DNA from: Actinomycetota bacterium
Lineage (GTDB): Bacteria > Actinomycetota > Actinomycetes > S36-B12
NCBI GenBank assembly: GCA_009699315.1
Contig: WLOK01000005.1
Span: 1-45,110 of the forward strand
Length of the DNA stretch: 45,110 nucleotides
Direction: 5' to 3'
Position numbers and translations under genes: made by a program. Shown here one piece after another: positions 9,911 to 19,516 of this stretch (position 1 is the first letter of the stretch; the number at the start of each line of letters is the position of its first letter). Under the pieces are notes generated by a model. That model was given only the letters and a program-made list of their open reading frames with translations. It was not told the origin of the DNA and ran no database searches.

Positions 9911-11308
9911 TCACTCCGATAGGTGGGAGAGCGGTTCCAACTTTTGGGGAGAATTCGGTAGGACCCTTCTGAGTATGGCGTACAACGCGACGCCGAAGAG
10001 GACTCCTGCGATAAATCCGCTTCCGCCTCCGTCGAATACATCGCGAGCGACGAAACCAAACCAGCCAAACGGAATTGGGTATTGCTCTGCTAACTGATTG
10101 CCGAGTGGAGTTGCAGTGAAGGGGAGAAGGAGCACAAAACCTGCCACAAAGGCGATGGCTGCCGCTTTGCTGGACTGAGCTGGGACCCGCCACGGCTGGC
10201 TATCGTGTCGACGCGACAGTAGTTCGACGATGGCAACTCCGAACCACGGGGCTGTGTAGTAGCCAGCAAACAACACGATATCGGAGGTCAATTCACCAAG
10301 ACTCGTATGCATGCTGACGATCGCCAGTCCAAGACCTGCAGTTGCGACGATGAGCGAGCACGCAATTCGTGGCAGACGGACCCCCATTTGTCGCAGACTC
10401 AGTCCTGCGCTGAAGTCATTGAAGGCATTCGCGGTTGCAAGCGAGACGCCCAGCACCACAAGCGCAACCGCTGCGGCAGGTCCGGCACCCAGCAACTCTT
10501 GGACCCGACCCATGGGATTAGCCAATGCGATATCTGTTGAAACCCAGGCTCCGATTCCGCCGAGAACCAAAAGTGGGATCGTCATTCCGAGAAATACCCA
10601 AAGGAAGACTCCCCGGGCAGAAGTCCGCACTGGCAATACTCTCGACAAGTCGCACGCTTGCACAGTCCAAGCAATTGAACCGCTCAGGCCGAGAGCGACT
10701 GCGAGAAGGAACAACCCCAGCGGAAACCCGCTTTGCATAGCCGGCGCCGGATCGGGTGCGGTGCCGGCGACAGAGACAAGGAGCCAAATGCAAATAACCA
10801 GCATGACGGAACTGATGATCATGCCAAGAATCTTCATTAGCCGTACGCCGAAGATGACTACAACAACTTCTATGGCGACAACGGCGACCAGCGCGAGCGC
10901 GAAGGGAACTCCCAAAGAGTTTGCCAACGCGTTCACCCCGAAGAGATCGTTCAGGGCGTTGTAAGCAATCAAACTCGCGATGAGGAAGATCTGCGGCACA
11001 AAGTTCAATGCACCAAAGGCGAGGCGTCCGAGTGGCATCTGTGCCATGCCCGTTCGTGGGCCCCAGATTGAAATAAAGGCGACGGCAACGCAGCCGACGA
11101 TCGTCCCCAGTGCGAGCCCGCCAAATCCGTATGCGAATCCAGGTCCCGCGGAGCCTCCTGCTGCCACCATTCCGGTGATGATCGTGCCAGGGGCCAGGAG
11201 TACGCCTGCCCACGTAGCTGCGAGAGTGCGCGGACTTCCTGCCCGGCGGGTCTCCGAGACCCGTTCCTCTTCGATAACTTCTGCATTCGGTGTCGAAACA
11301 TCAGACAT
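9911..11308 (-). CDS. NCS1-family purine/cytosine-type permease (CodB-like)
   Basis: 465 aa polytopic protein; WAGVLLAPGTIITGMVAAGGSAGPGFAYGFGGLALG, GPRTGMAQMPLGRLAFG. Confidence 0.75.
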   Translation of the reverse strand: MSDVSTPNAEVIEEERVSETRRAGSPRTLAATWAGVLLAPGTIITGMVAAGGSAGPGFAYGFGGLALGTIVGCVAVAFISIWGPRTGMAQMPLGRLAFGALNFVPQIFLIASLIAYNALNDLFGVNALANSLGVPFALALVAVVAIEVVVVIFGVRLMKILGMIISSVMLVICIWLLVSVAGTAPDPAPAMQSGFPLGLFLLAVALGLSGSIAWTVQACDLSRVLPVRTSARGVFLWVFLGMTIPLLVLGGIGAWVSTDIALANPMGRVQELLGAGPAAAVALVVLGVSLATANAFNDFSAGLSLRQMGVRLPRIACSLIVATAGLGLAIVSMHTSLGELTSDIVLFAGYYTAPWFGVAIVELLSRRHDSQPWRVPAQSSKAAAIAFVAGFVLLLPFTATPLGNQLAEQYPIPFGWFGFVARDVFDGGGSGFIAGVLFGVALYAILRRVLPNSPQKLEPLSHLSE

Positions 11309-11404
11309 AGGTGACCTCGCTAGATCCTCATCATGACCGAACGGGAGCTCGCAAAAATCGCACTATCCCTCTCTTCATTGTGTCAGCAATCATGAATTTT
11401 CGGT

Positions 11405-12613
11405 GTGAACTCATGGCAGACTCCTGTCGTGGCTCTTGACCCGCAGGCTGCGGACCTGTGCGAACGCATCGCTAGGTCTGGCGGTGGACGATTCGCTGGC
11501 CGAACTGTGGCCGAGATTCGGCACTCGGGGCTCGACCCTTCCCAAATGTGGTCCCTTGAAGAAGACGTGTTGGCGGCTCTGACCACCCTGATTCATTCCG
11601 CCAATGCGCTGTCCGATCTTGAACTAGCCGCGGCGAAGGGGTGGACGCAAGGTCACGCTGACGAAGTCCTGACAGATTTGCTGCACGGAGGCTTCGCGCG
11701 GTTTCGTGCCCTTGCGGATGGCACCAAGGTGTGGCAGGCGAGTCTTAGCGGACATCGGCACCCGCACACCGGCATGTCGGACGTCCTTAAGCGACTCGAA
11801 GAGGAGCTTCCGCACACGGAGTCAGCTGTTGCTGGCCCGGATCACGAGGTCGCTGCAGGAGTCTCGCTTCGTCTCTATCGTCCTGAGCACATCGGGCCCG
11901 TCCCTGTTGCGATGTTCATACATGGTGGCGCTTTCGTCTCAGGCTCAGTTCAGATGTACGACGCCTTCTGCCACGCGATCGCCGAAATGTCTGGTGTGGC
12001 CATCGCAAGTGTGGAATACAGGTTGATTCCCGAGCATCCGTTTCCCACCCAACTAGAAGACTGCCTAGCTGCCTTGCAGTGGCTGCTTGAACATGGCCCG
12101 GAATTAGATCTAGCGACGGATCGCGTCGCAATCATGGGGGACTCAGCGGGAGGCTCACTCGCGGCCGCGACAGTCATGCAGGCACATGCGTCCCAGCTCG
12201 GCACGGTGTCATCGCTAGTGCTGCTCTATCCAGTACTAGATGCCACGATGACTTCGCCATCGATAATGGAAAATTCTGACGCACCACTATTCTCTGCCAC
12301 GTGCGTTCAGTGGATGTACAACACTCTCGACGCTCCGCCCGATGACTGGCGGGCATCTCCGCTTCAATCTCCACACGTAAAGTTATGCCCACCGACATTC
12401 GTCATCACTGCTGAGTGCGATCCGGTGCGAGACGATGGTGCGCGATTTGTGGAGAGACTCGCTGAGCTAGACGTCGAGTCTCAACATGAGAAATGTGTAG
12501 GAATGATGCACGGATTCGCGATGTTTGCGCCCCTACTCCCCGAAGCCACCCGTGCGCGCAAACTCATAGCGGAAGAATTGCGCATCCGCTTAGGTGAGAG
12601 CTCACAGGGATAG
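11405..12613 (+). CDS. Alpha/beta-hydrolase (HSL-family esterase/lipase)
   Basis: MFIHGGAFVSGS oxyanion motif, MGDSAGGSLAA nucleophile elbow, AECDPVRDDG and MMHGF acid/His motifs. Confidence 0.9.
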   Translation: MNSWQTPVVALDPQAADLCERIARSGGGRFAGRTVAEIRHSGLDPSQMWSLEEDVLAALTTLIHSANALSDLELAAAKGWTQGHADEVLTDLLHGGFARFRALADGTKVWQASLSGHRHPHTGMSDVLKRLEEELPHTESAVAGPDHEVAAGVSLRLYRPEHIGPVPVAMFIHGGAFVSGSVQMYDAFCHAIAEMSGVAIASVEYRLIPEHPFPTQLEDCLAALQWLLEHGPELDLATDRVAIMGDSAGGSLAAATVMQAHASQLGTVSSLVLLYPVLDATMTSPSIMENSDAPLFSATCVQWMYNTLDAPPDDWRASPLQSPHVKLCPPTFVITAECDPVRDDGARFVERLAELDVESQHEKCVGMMHGFAMFAPLLPEATRARKLIAEELRIRLGESSQG

Positions 12614-12644
12614 TCCCGGTTGCACCCGATAGCCGGACGAGCAG

Positions 12645-12917
12645 TCAGTGGAAGATCTCGAGCAGTTTTTCTACCGGTTGGCCAGCCTCCGCCACGTGAC
12701 GGAACTTCAATGTGGAATTGATGCTGTAAACGTTGCGGCGGCCGATGCGGGATCGTGACACGTAACCACCCACTTCGAGATCGGCGAGGATATTCATCAC
12801 GCTTCGCTCGGTGATCCCGACCACTACAGCCAGATCGCGGACGCGGGCCTCGGAATTGTTGTGTAGGTGGATTAGCACGTGGGCATGGTTGGTCAGGAAC
12901 GTCCACTCCGCAGCCAT
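12645..12917 (-). CDS. Winged-helix (MarR/ArsR-like) transcriptional regulator
   Basis: ARVRDLAVVVGITERSVMNILADLEVGGYVSRSRIGRRNVYSIN; ATG at 12917 with GGAGGGAAG RBS. Confidence 0.8.
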   Translation of the reverse strand: MAAEWTFLTNHAHVLIHLHNNSEARVRDLAVVVGITERSVMNILADLEVGGYVSRSRIGRRNVYSINSTLKFRHVAEAGQPVEKLLEIFH

Positions 12918-12944
12918 GGCACTTCCCTCCGACAACGCCACTCT

Positions 12945-12982
12945 AGTGCATGTAATGCATTTCATGTATTATACAGCACATG
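12945..12982. promoter_or_regulatory. Divergent regulator/sbtA-like promoter region with dyads AATGCATT and TGTATTATACA; possible leaderless start
   Basis: TGTAT-T-ATACA perfect dyad at 12965-12975 overlaps a TATTAT -10-like box about 7 nt before the ATG; no obvious RBS before ATG 12980. Confidence 0.45.
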
Positions 12983-13972
12983 ATACTTGAGGAGCTCCAG
13001 ACCGCGCTGTCCATCGCAACCAAAAACCTGCTCTCGATCCCCGTTCTGGCGTTCGCCCTGGGTGTCCTCGCCTCTCGTCTTCGAAGCAATCTCAGGCTCC
13101 CCGAGCCCGTCTATCAAGCCGCTTCCATGATTCTTCTGCTCGCAATCGGGCTCAAGGGCGGCGTTGCCCTGCGTCAGGCCGATGCAGGTGAACTAGTGGT
13201 CCCCATTCTCGTCACGGTGGGCCTAGGAATCATTATCCCTTTGGGCGCATTCTTCGCGCTCAAACTCCTGACACCGCTTGGCCGTATGGATCGCGGATCA
13301 ATGGCCGCTCATTACGGTTCGACTTCTCTCGTCACTTTTACCGCCGCACTTGTGCTCTTGGAATCAGTGGCCGTGAAGACCGAAGGTTATGTCGCAACTT
13401 TGCTCACGGTGATGGAGATTCCTGGCATCGTTGTTGGGCTCCTGCTAGCGACGGGCAGGTCGGGCGAGAAAAGTGCATCATGGCGACATGGTCTAGTAGA
13501 GGTACTCACCAGTAAATCGGTCCTCCTACTAGTTGGCGGCTTGGCGCTAGGTGCGGCTGCTGGCCCGGAAGGCTACACACGAGTGGAGCCCCTATTCGGC
13601 GGACTTTTCCAAGGGATTCTCACGCTGTTCCTACTGCATCTTGGCGCAATAGTCGGAACACATCTCGCTCAGGTGAAGTCTGCAGGTTGGGGACTTCTCA
13701 TCTTCGCGATCGGGTTCCCGATAGTCGCTGGTGTGCTTGGTGTAGTGGTGGGCACGAGCATCGGCATGAATGTCGGCAGCTCCACAATTCTGGGAGTGCT
13801 GTGCGGAAGTGCTTCCTACATTGCAGCGCCAGCAGCGGTTCGGATCGCGCTCCCGGAGGCAAACGAAACCATTGCCCTCACGAGCAGCCTCGCCATCACT
13901 TTCCCGTTCAACCTGACGTTAGGCATCCCGCTGCTACTCGCTCTCGCGCAGCGTCTGGCAGGAATCCTTTAG
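12980..13972 (+). CDS. SbtA-family sodium-dependent bicarbonate permease
   Basis: EPVYQAASMILLLAIGLKGGVALRQA, AHYGSTSLVTFTAA, GVLCGSASYIAAPAAVRIALPEAN; family features of Sbt_1. Confidence 0.85.
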   Translation: MILEELQTALSIATKNLLSIPVLAFALGVLASRLRSNLRLPEPVYQAASMILLLAIGLKGGVALRQADAGELVVPILVTVGLGIIIPLGAFFALKLLTPLGRMDRGSMAAHYGSTSLVTFTAALVLLESVAVKTEGYVATLLTVMEIPGIVVGLLLATGRSGEKSASWRHGLVEVLTSKSVLLLVGGLALGAAAGPEGYTRVEPLFGGLFQGILTLFLLHLGAIVGTHLAQVKSAGWGLLIFAIGFPIVAGVLGVVVGTSIGMNVGSSTILGVLCGSASYIAAPAAVRIALPEANETIALTSSLAITFPFNLTLGIPLLLALAQRLAGIL

Positions 13973-13974
13973 GA

Positions 13975-15042
13975 CTACGAGCCGCAACCTTGACGGTTTG
14001 GTTGTGAGAGCGCGGTATCAGACTCATCGATGGCGCGATTAACCTCTGCCAACGCGTCCGTATTCCACGTGAGCGCAGTTTGCCCGTCGATCTTGGCAAA
14101 ATCTGACACAAAGATGCTGTGGGTCAAAGGTGCCGACCAGCATGAGCGGTGCGGCATGATCGCGTCCGAAACATTTGTCGCCCATGCGCTGTACTGCGAA
14201 GTGATGCCGTCGTACGGCCATATTGTGGGATCGCCACCCATGGCAGTGAAATACGTGCCTGCCATCAACGTCACCGGGATATTGTCAAGCGCATTGCCCT
14301 GCGCATTGTTCCAGCCGTCGGGACCATCGAGGTACTTCAAGGTGTCTTCACGGTTAAGACCCTTGTCGCCTTGTCCGGCGTATTTAATCCAGACAGTGTT
14401 GAAGTCAATGCAGAACTGCACGCCCATGCAATCGGCCAGGGTCATTTCGCCCCATGTGAATCGACCCGGCACGCTTGCTACGTGCGGAGCCCCCATCGCA
14501 ACCAACGAGCGAATCGTGACCGGAGAATTCGTAGCCTTCAGGATGTTGATTGCGGCGCGACTCCACAGCCCTCCATTGGAGTGGCCCACAAGATCTACAT
14601 CTGTGACGCCGTAGTCGGTGTAAAGGTAGTTGAGGAATCGCGCGAGACGCTCGCCGCCTGAGTCGATGTCACCGGCGGTCATGATGGTCATTACCTCGGG
14701 CAGGACCATGGGGCAGCCCTTGAACGGCGCGAACGACGCTGGGTCTGGCTCGGCGACTACGCCCCAGTCGTCCATAGCGGGTGCGGTGTAGACCTGCTTG
14801 CCTTGTGCGAGAAGGAAGTCGCGAAGAGCGGTGTCGGTGTTGCCTGCAGACATGAAGCCTTTGTCGCTAGAGCACGCCATCGTGGGAGTCGTAAACGGCG
14901 TGATCGTGCCGCCGCCAGAGACGATGACTACCGCGCGCGAGGGCACCGGCTTAGTTGTTGGGCTCGCACCACCCGCAGCACAAGCACTGAGAGTGAGTGC
15001 AACGGCGATGGCTGACACAGCAGCTAAGCGAGTGAAACGCAT
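13975..15042 (-). CDS. Exported lipoprotein, lipase/esterase-like alpha/beta-hydrolase
   Basis: Signal peptide with lipobox LSAC (MRFTRLAAVSAIAVALTLSACAAGG); VDLVGHSNGGLWSRAAI lipase motif. Confidence 0.8.
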   Translation of the reverse strand: MRFTRLAAVSAIAVALTLSACAAGGASPTTKPVPSRAVVIVSGGGTITPFTTPTMACSSDKGFMSAGNTDTALRDFLLAQGKQVYTAPAMDDWGVVAEPDPASFAPFKGCPMVLPEVMTIMTAGDIDSGGERLARFLNYLYTDYGVTDVDLVGHSNGGLWSRAAINILKATNSPVTIRSLVAMGAPHVASVPGRFTWGEMTLADCMGVQFCIDFNTVWIKYAGQGDKGLNREDTLKYLDGPDGWNNAQGNALDNIPVTLMAGTYFTAMGGDPTIWPYDGITSQYSAWATNVSDAIMPHRSCWSAPLTHSIFVSDFAKIDGQTALTWNTDALAEVNRAIDESDTALSQPNRQGCGS

Positions 15043-15081
15043 GCAAGTCTCCTAGCGGTTACTTGCATGCTATTCCACATC

Positions 15082-16584
15082 TCAGCCCTCGATACGTACG
15101 ACTCCACCGATCACACCGGCGTATCCGACGCCACTAGGCGAGAGATACAACGATGCGTAACTGTTATTGAAGAAGACGCCCGTGCCCGTGAGGACGCTAT
15201 AGACGATGCGTCCAGTGCGGTAGTCCAAAGCAGTCCAGTACCAGCGGTCGATTGTGCCGGGTCCAGCGGGCTTGGTGTAGGTGTACACGAGTCCGGTTTT
15301 GGCGGAGAACTTCGGGACCACCGAGGGGGCAGTCACCTTGTTGTTCGTCCACACGTTGACACATTCGCCAGCCGCAGTGACGTCGACTCGAGCCATACCT
15401 GGGGTCGAGGTCTTGCCCTTGGTGGTATCTGCGATGACCTTGTATCCGAAGTTATTCTCCGCGATAAGCGAGTCACCGATTGCGACGAGAGAATTCTCCG
15501 TGGCGCTTGCATCCTTGCCAAAGACGGGCGCTTGGCAGATCTTGCGGTTGCTGGCGTTAGGAGCTGTTCGGTAGACGACAACGTTCTCCGGATTGGCGTT
15601 GTCCACGATCGCAACTCGGCCACCAGACATCACCGTCGGTGTAGTGCCTGAGCCAGCGCTCTTCTGACTTGGCTTGGGCTCACCACCGGTGTTGTCGTAC
15701 ACAGCACGCCACGTGGTGACCGGTGTGCCGTCGGAGCCAGCATCGAAACGGTAGAGCGCAGCGGTGGAGACGATGTAGACGCCGCCATCTTTGTCCATGG
15801 CGAATGAGTTAGAGATGATCTCGCCCGGCAGGTTGATCCACTTCACGACCTCAGTCTTGGGATTAACGTTGCCGACTACCCCCGACTTGGTGGCGAACCA
15901 CACATTGCCCGAAAAGTCAGGAAGTGCAGATTGAATCGAGTCCGTCGTGTCCATTGCTGAGGTGATGTCAATCTCTTTGACTACATTGAAGCCGCGGTCA
16001 CCTGGCGTCAGGCTGTACGCGTAGTAGGTCAGGTGATGATCTGCGGTAGCGACGACAGCGCGATTGCGGTTGTCAAGATAGAAGTACGCCCCAGCGACCT
16101 CGGTGTAGTCACCTGAACTATCGGTCTCGGGGCCTGCTGGCAACTTCTCTCGCGCGATTATGCGCAGTGAGTCGGGGTGCATCATGGTGAGGAATGAACC
16201 CTTGGGGTTGATGCAGACCGCGACGAGACGTCCAAGGCTGTCGAACGTGATGCTTGCGCACTCACCGAGGGCGTTGACCGAGGTCACCTGCGTGTTGCGT
16301 CCCAGCGGGCCATCACCCGGGTAGGCGTCGGTCATCCACGTGTCGTTATGAATATTGCTCGTCCCATTGGGCGACATGTAGGGGTTATTGGACACCTTGG
16401 GCAGGGTCACCGGATTTGGCACCGCGGGCCTGCCGATGAACTTCTCGGCCTGGTCGTAACCGCGTCCCTGGGGGATAGCGGCGGGCCCCGGCGTGGGGGC
16501 GGGAGCTGCCTGGCTGAGGGCCGGCACTAGGAGGAGGGCGCCGATGGCGGCCGCTGACATGACTGTGGCTGTGAGGGTACGCAT
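15082..16584 (-). CDS. Exported protein of unknown function, probable beta-propeller
   Basis: 500 aa; signal peptide MRTLTATVMSAAAIGALLLVPALSQAAPAP; repeated short beta-rich units (SFAMDKDGGVYIVSTAALYRFD, FSGNVWFATKSGVVGNVNPKT). Confidence 0.65.
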   Translation of the reverse strand: MRTLTATVMSAAAIGALLLVPALSQAAPAPTPGPAAIPQGRGYDQAEKFIGRPAVPNPVTLPKVSNNPYMSPNGTSNIHNDTWMTDAYPGDGPLGRNTQVTSVNALGECASITFDSLGRLVAVCINPKGSFLTMMHPDSLRIIAREKLPAGPETDSSGDYTEVAGAYFYLDNRNRAVVATADHHLTYYAYSLTPGDRGFNVVKEIDITSAMDTTDSIQSALPDFSGNVWFATKSGVVGNVNPKTEVVKWINLPGEIISNSFAMDKDGGVYIVSTAALYRFDAGSDGTPVTTWRAVYDNTGGEPKPSQKSAGSGTTPTVMSGGRVAIVDNANPENVVVYRTAPNASNRKICQAPVFGKDASATENSLVAIGDSLIAENNFGYKVIADTTKGKTSTPGMARVDVTAAGECVNVWTNNKVTAPSVVPKFSAKTGLVYTYTKPAGPGTIDRWYWTALDYRTGRIVYSVLTGTGVFFNNSYASLYLSPSGVGYAGVIGGVVRIEG

Positions 16585-16756
16585 GACCCGAATCTATTGT
16601 CTCTCTATATATATGTCTCGTTGGGGGCCATGTTTTGACCAGTCATGAACAGGTGGGGATGAAAGGACCAGGCTCCCCTGCCCCCAGCACTTGAGTCCGA
16701 GCCCCGGGGTCACTAGCCTCAAAGGACTGCACCACCGGCATTGAGGAGCACCTGTC

Positions 16757-18163
16757 ATGGCTACTGGTCCCACGAGTTCTTCTCGAATCCGGAAAATTGG
16801 CGTCGCTGTCGGTGGCCTTGCACTTGCGTGCGCCTCGATCGGAGCAGCTGTCACGCCTAGCTCGGCAGCACCTCGCGCCAACGACACCATCGTGGTCGTA
16901 GGTCAGAACGATCCTGCAGAGGACCGGGCCGCGGTGCAGCTTGGTCTTGCTGTCGCCGAACGTTCGAATGCCACTCGCTTGGTCCTGCGTGGAACCTTCG
17001 ACTTTGGCGATTGCTCACTGTGCGTGATTGTCTCGAATTCCATCACGATCACCGGAGTCGGCGATCCGTCTGTCGCGAACCCCAAAGGCTCTGGCTTCAC
17101 AAAGATTCACACCACGGGCGCCGCGCCGTTTGTGATCCTCGATAGCGAAGACACCGACGCGATCACCCTCAACCACTTGTGGATCGACGGCGCAAGCACT
17201 CTTGCCGTGATGCTCCTTCACGTACAAGGCACCTTCACGATGACGGATAGCCGTATCACTAATGTCGTTCCAGGCAAAGAGTTCCGATTCGCGATTGCCG
17301 CTGCGCAGATGGGTAGTCAGCCCGCGGGAAGTACGTCCAAGCTGAAGCAGCTGCTCGCGGCTGCCGGAGAAGATCCTGATGCGCCTGCGTTTACGGGCAA
17401 GGTTCTTCTTGACGGCAACTACATTGATCAGAACCTGCCGATGCGCGCTGGAGACGACAATGCATTCGCCACAGTCGGCTGTCACTTCAGCGCTATCACC
17501 ATCACTAACAACTACCTGCGCGCTGGTGAGGCCGTCGAAATCGAAGGCTGCCACGGCACAGATGCGACATACACAATCTCGAAGAATGTCATCGTGCAGA
17601 CACCTACCCCCTCTAACCTCTCTCAGTTCACAAGTTCACCGGGCTTTATACGAAATGGCGGGCATCCGGCCGCGATCAAGCCGGTGAATATCGAAGCGAA
17701 GAGCGTCATCATCACGGACAACCGAATCGACATTCGTCGTGGCTGGGCCTCGGGCTCATGCATCATGACTGGCAACAGCAACGAGTCGAGCTCGACATTG
17801 ATTCAAGGCAATGTATGCGCGATGCACGGGCAGTTTGCCGCGATCCTCGGCGGTTGGGCTGGCACCCCCGGCTTCTTCGGGCCGTTCTACATGCGCAACA
17901 CCACGATCGGTCAGAACGTCTTCAAGGGAACCGCCCTCTTGGGCTTGGCCCTGCTGGACTTCACGTTCCTTAATCAGGCCAGCATGGCCGAGGTCAATAA
18001 GGGACACAACAACGTGATGTACGACAACTCGTTCAAGCAGTTCATTGCGTCTCGTGCGATCGTCTACCTCGGAAGTAGCACTTATGACAACAGGTTGGCG
18101 GTCGGCGACATTGGTGCCATCGTCAATTTGGGTAAGGGCAACAGAGTCACTCGCACGTCTTAG
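16757..18163 (+). CDS. Exported protein, probable right-handed parallel beta-helix
   Basis: 468 aa; hydrophobic N-terminal export signal; repeated N/I/V/D ladder units such as ITITNNYLRAGEAVEIEGC, VIITDNRIDIRRGW, STLIQGNVCAMHG, NTTIGQNVFKG. Confidence 0.65.
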   Translation: MATGPTSSSRIRKIGVAVGGLALACASIGAAVTPSSAAPRANDTIVVVGQNDPAEDRAAVQLGLAVAERSNATRLVLRGTFDFGDCSLCVIVSNSITITGVGDPSVANPKGSGFTKIHTTGAAPFVILDSEDTDAITLNHLWIDGASTLAVMLLHVQGTFTMTDSRITNVVPGKEFRFAIAAAQMGSQPAGSTSKLKQLLAAAGEDPDAPAFTGKVLLDGNYIDQNLPMRAGDDNAFATVGCHFSAITITNNYLRAGEAVEIEGCHGTDATYTISKNVIVQTPTPSNLSQFTSSPGFIRNGGHPAAIKPVNIEAKSVIITDNRIDIRRGWASGSCIMTGNSNESSSTLIQGNVCAMHGQFAAILGGWAGTPGFFGPFYMRNTTIGQNVFKGTALLGLALLDFTFLNQASMAEVNKGHNNVMYDNSFKQFIASRAIVYLGSSTYDNRLAVGDIGAIVNLGKGNRVTRTS

Positions 18164-18478
18164 TGATTTTTTTGCGTGAAGCCTAGGGCTTCGCGCACTG
18201 GTTTCCCGTGAGTGTTTCTACCCGCGGAATGCACTTGAGTGACGTTTTGCGGTTGCGATGTCGCTGGGCTTGCTGCGCTCGCAGTGGGCGTAGTTCCCTT
18301 CGTCGGCGTGCAGCCATGGGCGTGTGCGAGATTGAGGTCGGGGGCGGATCCTGGCAGCTCGACCGTCTAGGTGCTTCTGGCGCCCGCCTGATGGTGGCTC
18401 TCCCGCTGCGGCTCTCCGCAGCTAGTGCCACTGGAGTCTGACCGGTGGGGTGCTGAGTGGTTCTGAGAGGATTCGTGC

Positions 18479-19516
18479 ATGCCGTCGCCTTGGGTTGAGT
18501 CGATAAAGCATTCGCTCTCAATCGACATCAGCAAGGTGCCGTATGCCTATCCGCTGCGTACCGCCACAATTTTTGCGATTTCTGGTGGTGCACAGGTCAT
18601 CTCTGGCCACACAGCGATGCTCGTTCCGTCGTCTGTTGCAATTCTCTTCATCGGCTTGGTTGATGCCCCTGATCCAATGCGCACGCGATTCCATGTGTGG
18701 TGGCGCACGACTTTCGCTTTTGTGCTGAGCGTTTTGGTCTCGATCGTTGTCGCGCCCTACCCAGTCGTGCACGTGATCGCCACCGGCATTGTCGCTGCCA
18801 TGTGTGGATATGTCGGAATCATCGGTATGCGCTGCGCGGTGGCGGGTCTGCTCACACTCGTGTTGTTCACGGTCTTCTCTGGAACACCCGAATATGGATT
18901 TAGTGTTATTGAGACTCCTCTTGCGGTGCTGTGTGCCTGCGCGTTCTATGGGCTTGTCGCCTGGGCAACAACTCCTCTCATGCACATGCGTCGACGTATT
19001 CCAATTTTCACACCGTTGCCGTGGCGGTCTGCACTCTTCACCCGGCACGGAATTAGCGATGGATTCGTCCGGCATGCGATTCGCCTGGCCGTCGCAATCA
19101 TGATTGGCACAGTCCTTTCCGAGGTTCTGGACTTCCCGCACGCATATTGGATTCCCATGACCGTGGCGTGGGTTGCCAAGCCTGACCTCACCGGCACCGT
19201 GAGCAAAATTGTGTATCGAGTTTTAGGAACTCTCCTTGGCGTTCTTGTTGTGGCCGTGGTCTTCACCACTTTCCCAAATGTCACACCACTTGAATTGGGT
19301 ATGGCGATTCTCGGATGTTTGCTCGTCAGCATGATGATTTGGGTCAATTACTCATTCAGCACGATCGGGATCACAATCTTTGTGATCAGTCTTTTCTCGA
19401 TCGAAGGCGATCCGCTGTCGGACACCCTTCCCTGGCGCATCTCTGCCACGCTCATTGCCGGTGCGCTTGTGGCCGCGGCCAGCTACATCTGGCCCACTCG
19501 ACCAGCTGCGCCCTAA
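18479..19516 (+). CDS. FUSC-family (aromatic acid exporter-like) membrane protein
   Basis: 345 aa, two similar sets of TM segments; HAYWIPMTVAWVAKPDLTGTVSKIVYRVLGTLLGVLV is typical of FUSC proteins. Confidence 0.75.
   Translation: MPSPWVESIKHSLSIDISKVPYAYPLRTATIFAISGGAQVISGHTAMLVPSSVAILFIGLVDAPDPMRTRFHVWWRTTFAFVLSVLVSIVVAPYPVVHVIATGIVAAMCGYVGIIGMRCAVAGLLTLVLFTVFSGTPEYGFSVIETPLAVLCACAFYGLVAWATTPLMHMRRRIPIFTPLPWRSALFTRHGISDGFVRHAIRLAVAIMIGTVLSEVLDFPHAYWIPMTVAWVAKPDLTGTVSKIVYRVLGTLLGVLVVAVVFTTFPNVTPLELGMAILGCLLVSMMIWVNYSFSTIGITIFVISLFSIEGDPLSDTLPWRISATLIAGALVAAASYIWPTRPAAP

Noticed and set aside
10311-10964. 217-aa plus-strand ORF opposite the permease
   Set aside because: Antisense shadow, low-complexity T/S/A-rich, no motif.
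18208-18521. Possible small genes in the gap between the beta-helix and FUSC genes (both strands)
   Set aside because: Arg/Ala-rich translations typical of non-coding GC-rich DNA; imperfect hairpin near 18174-18196 has its T-run on the wrong side for a + strand terminator.
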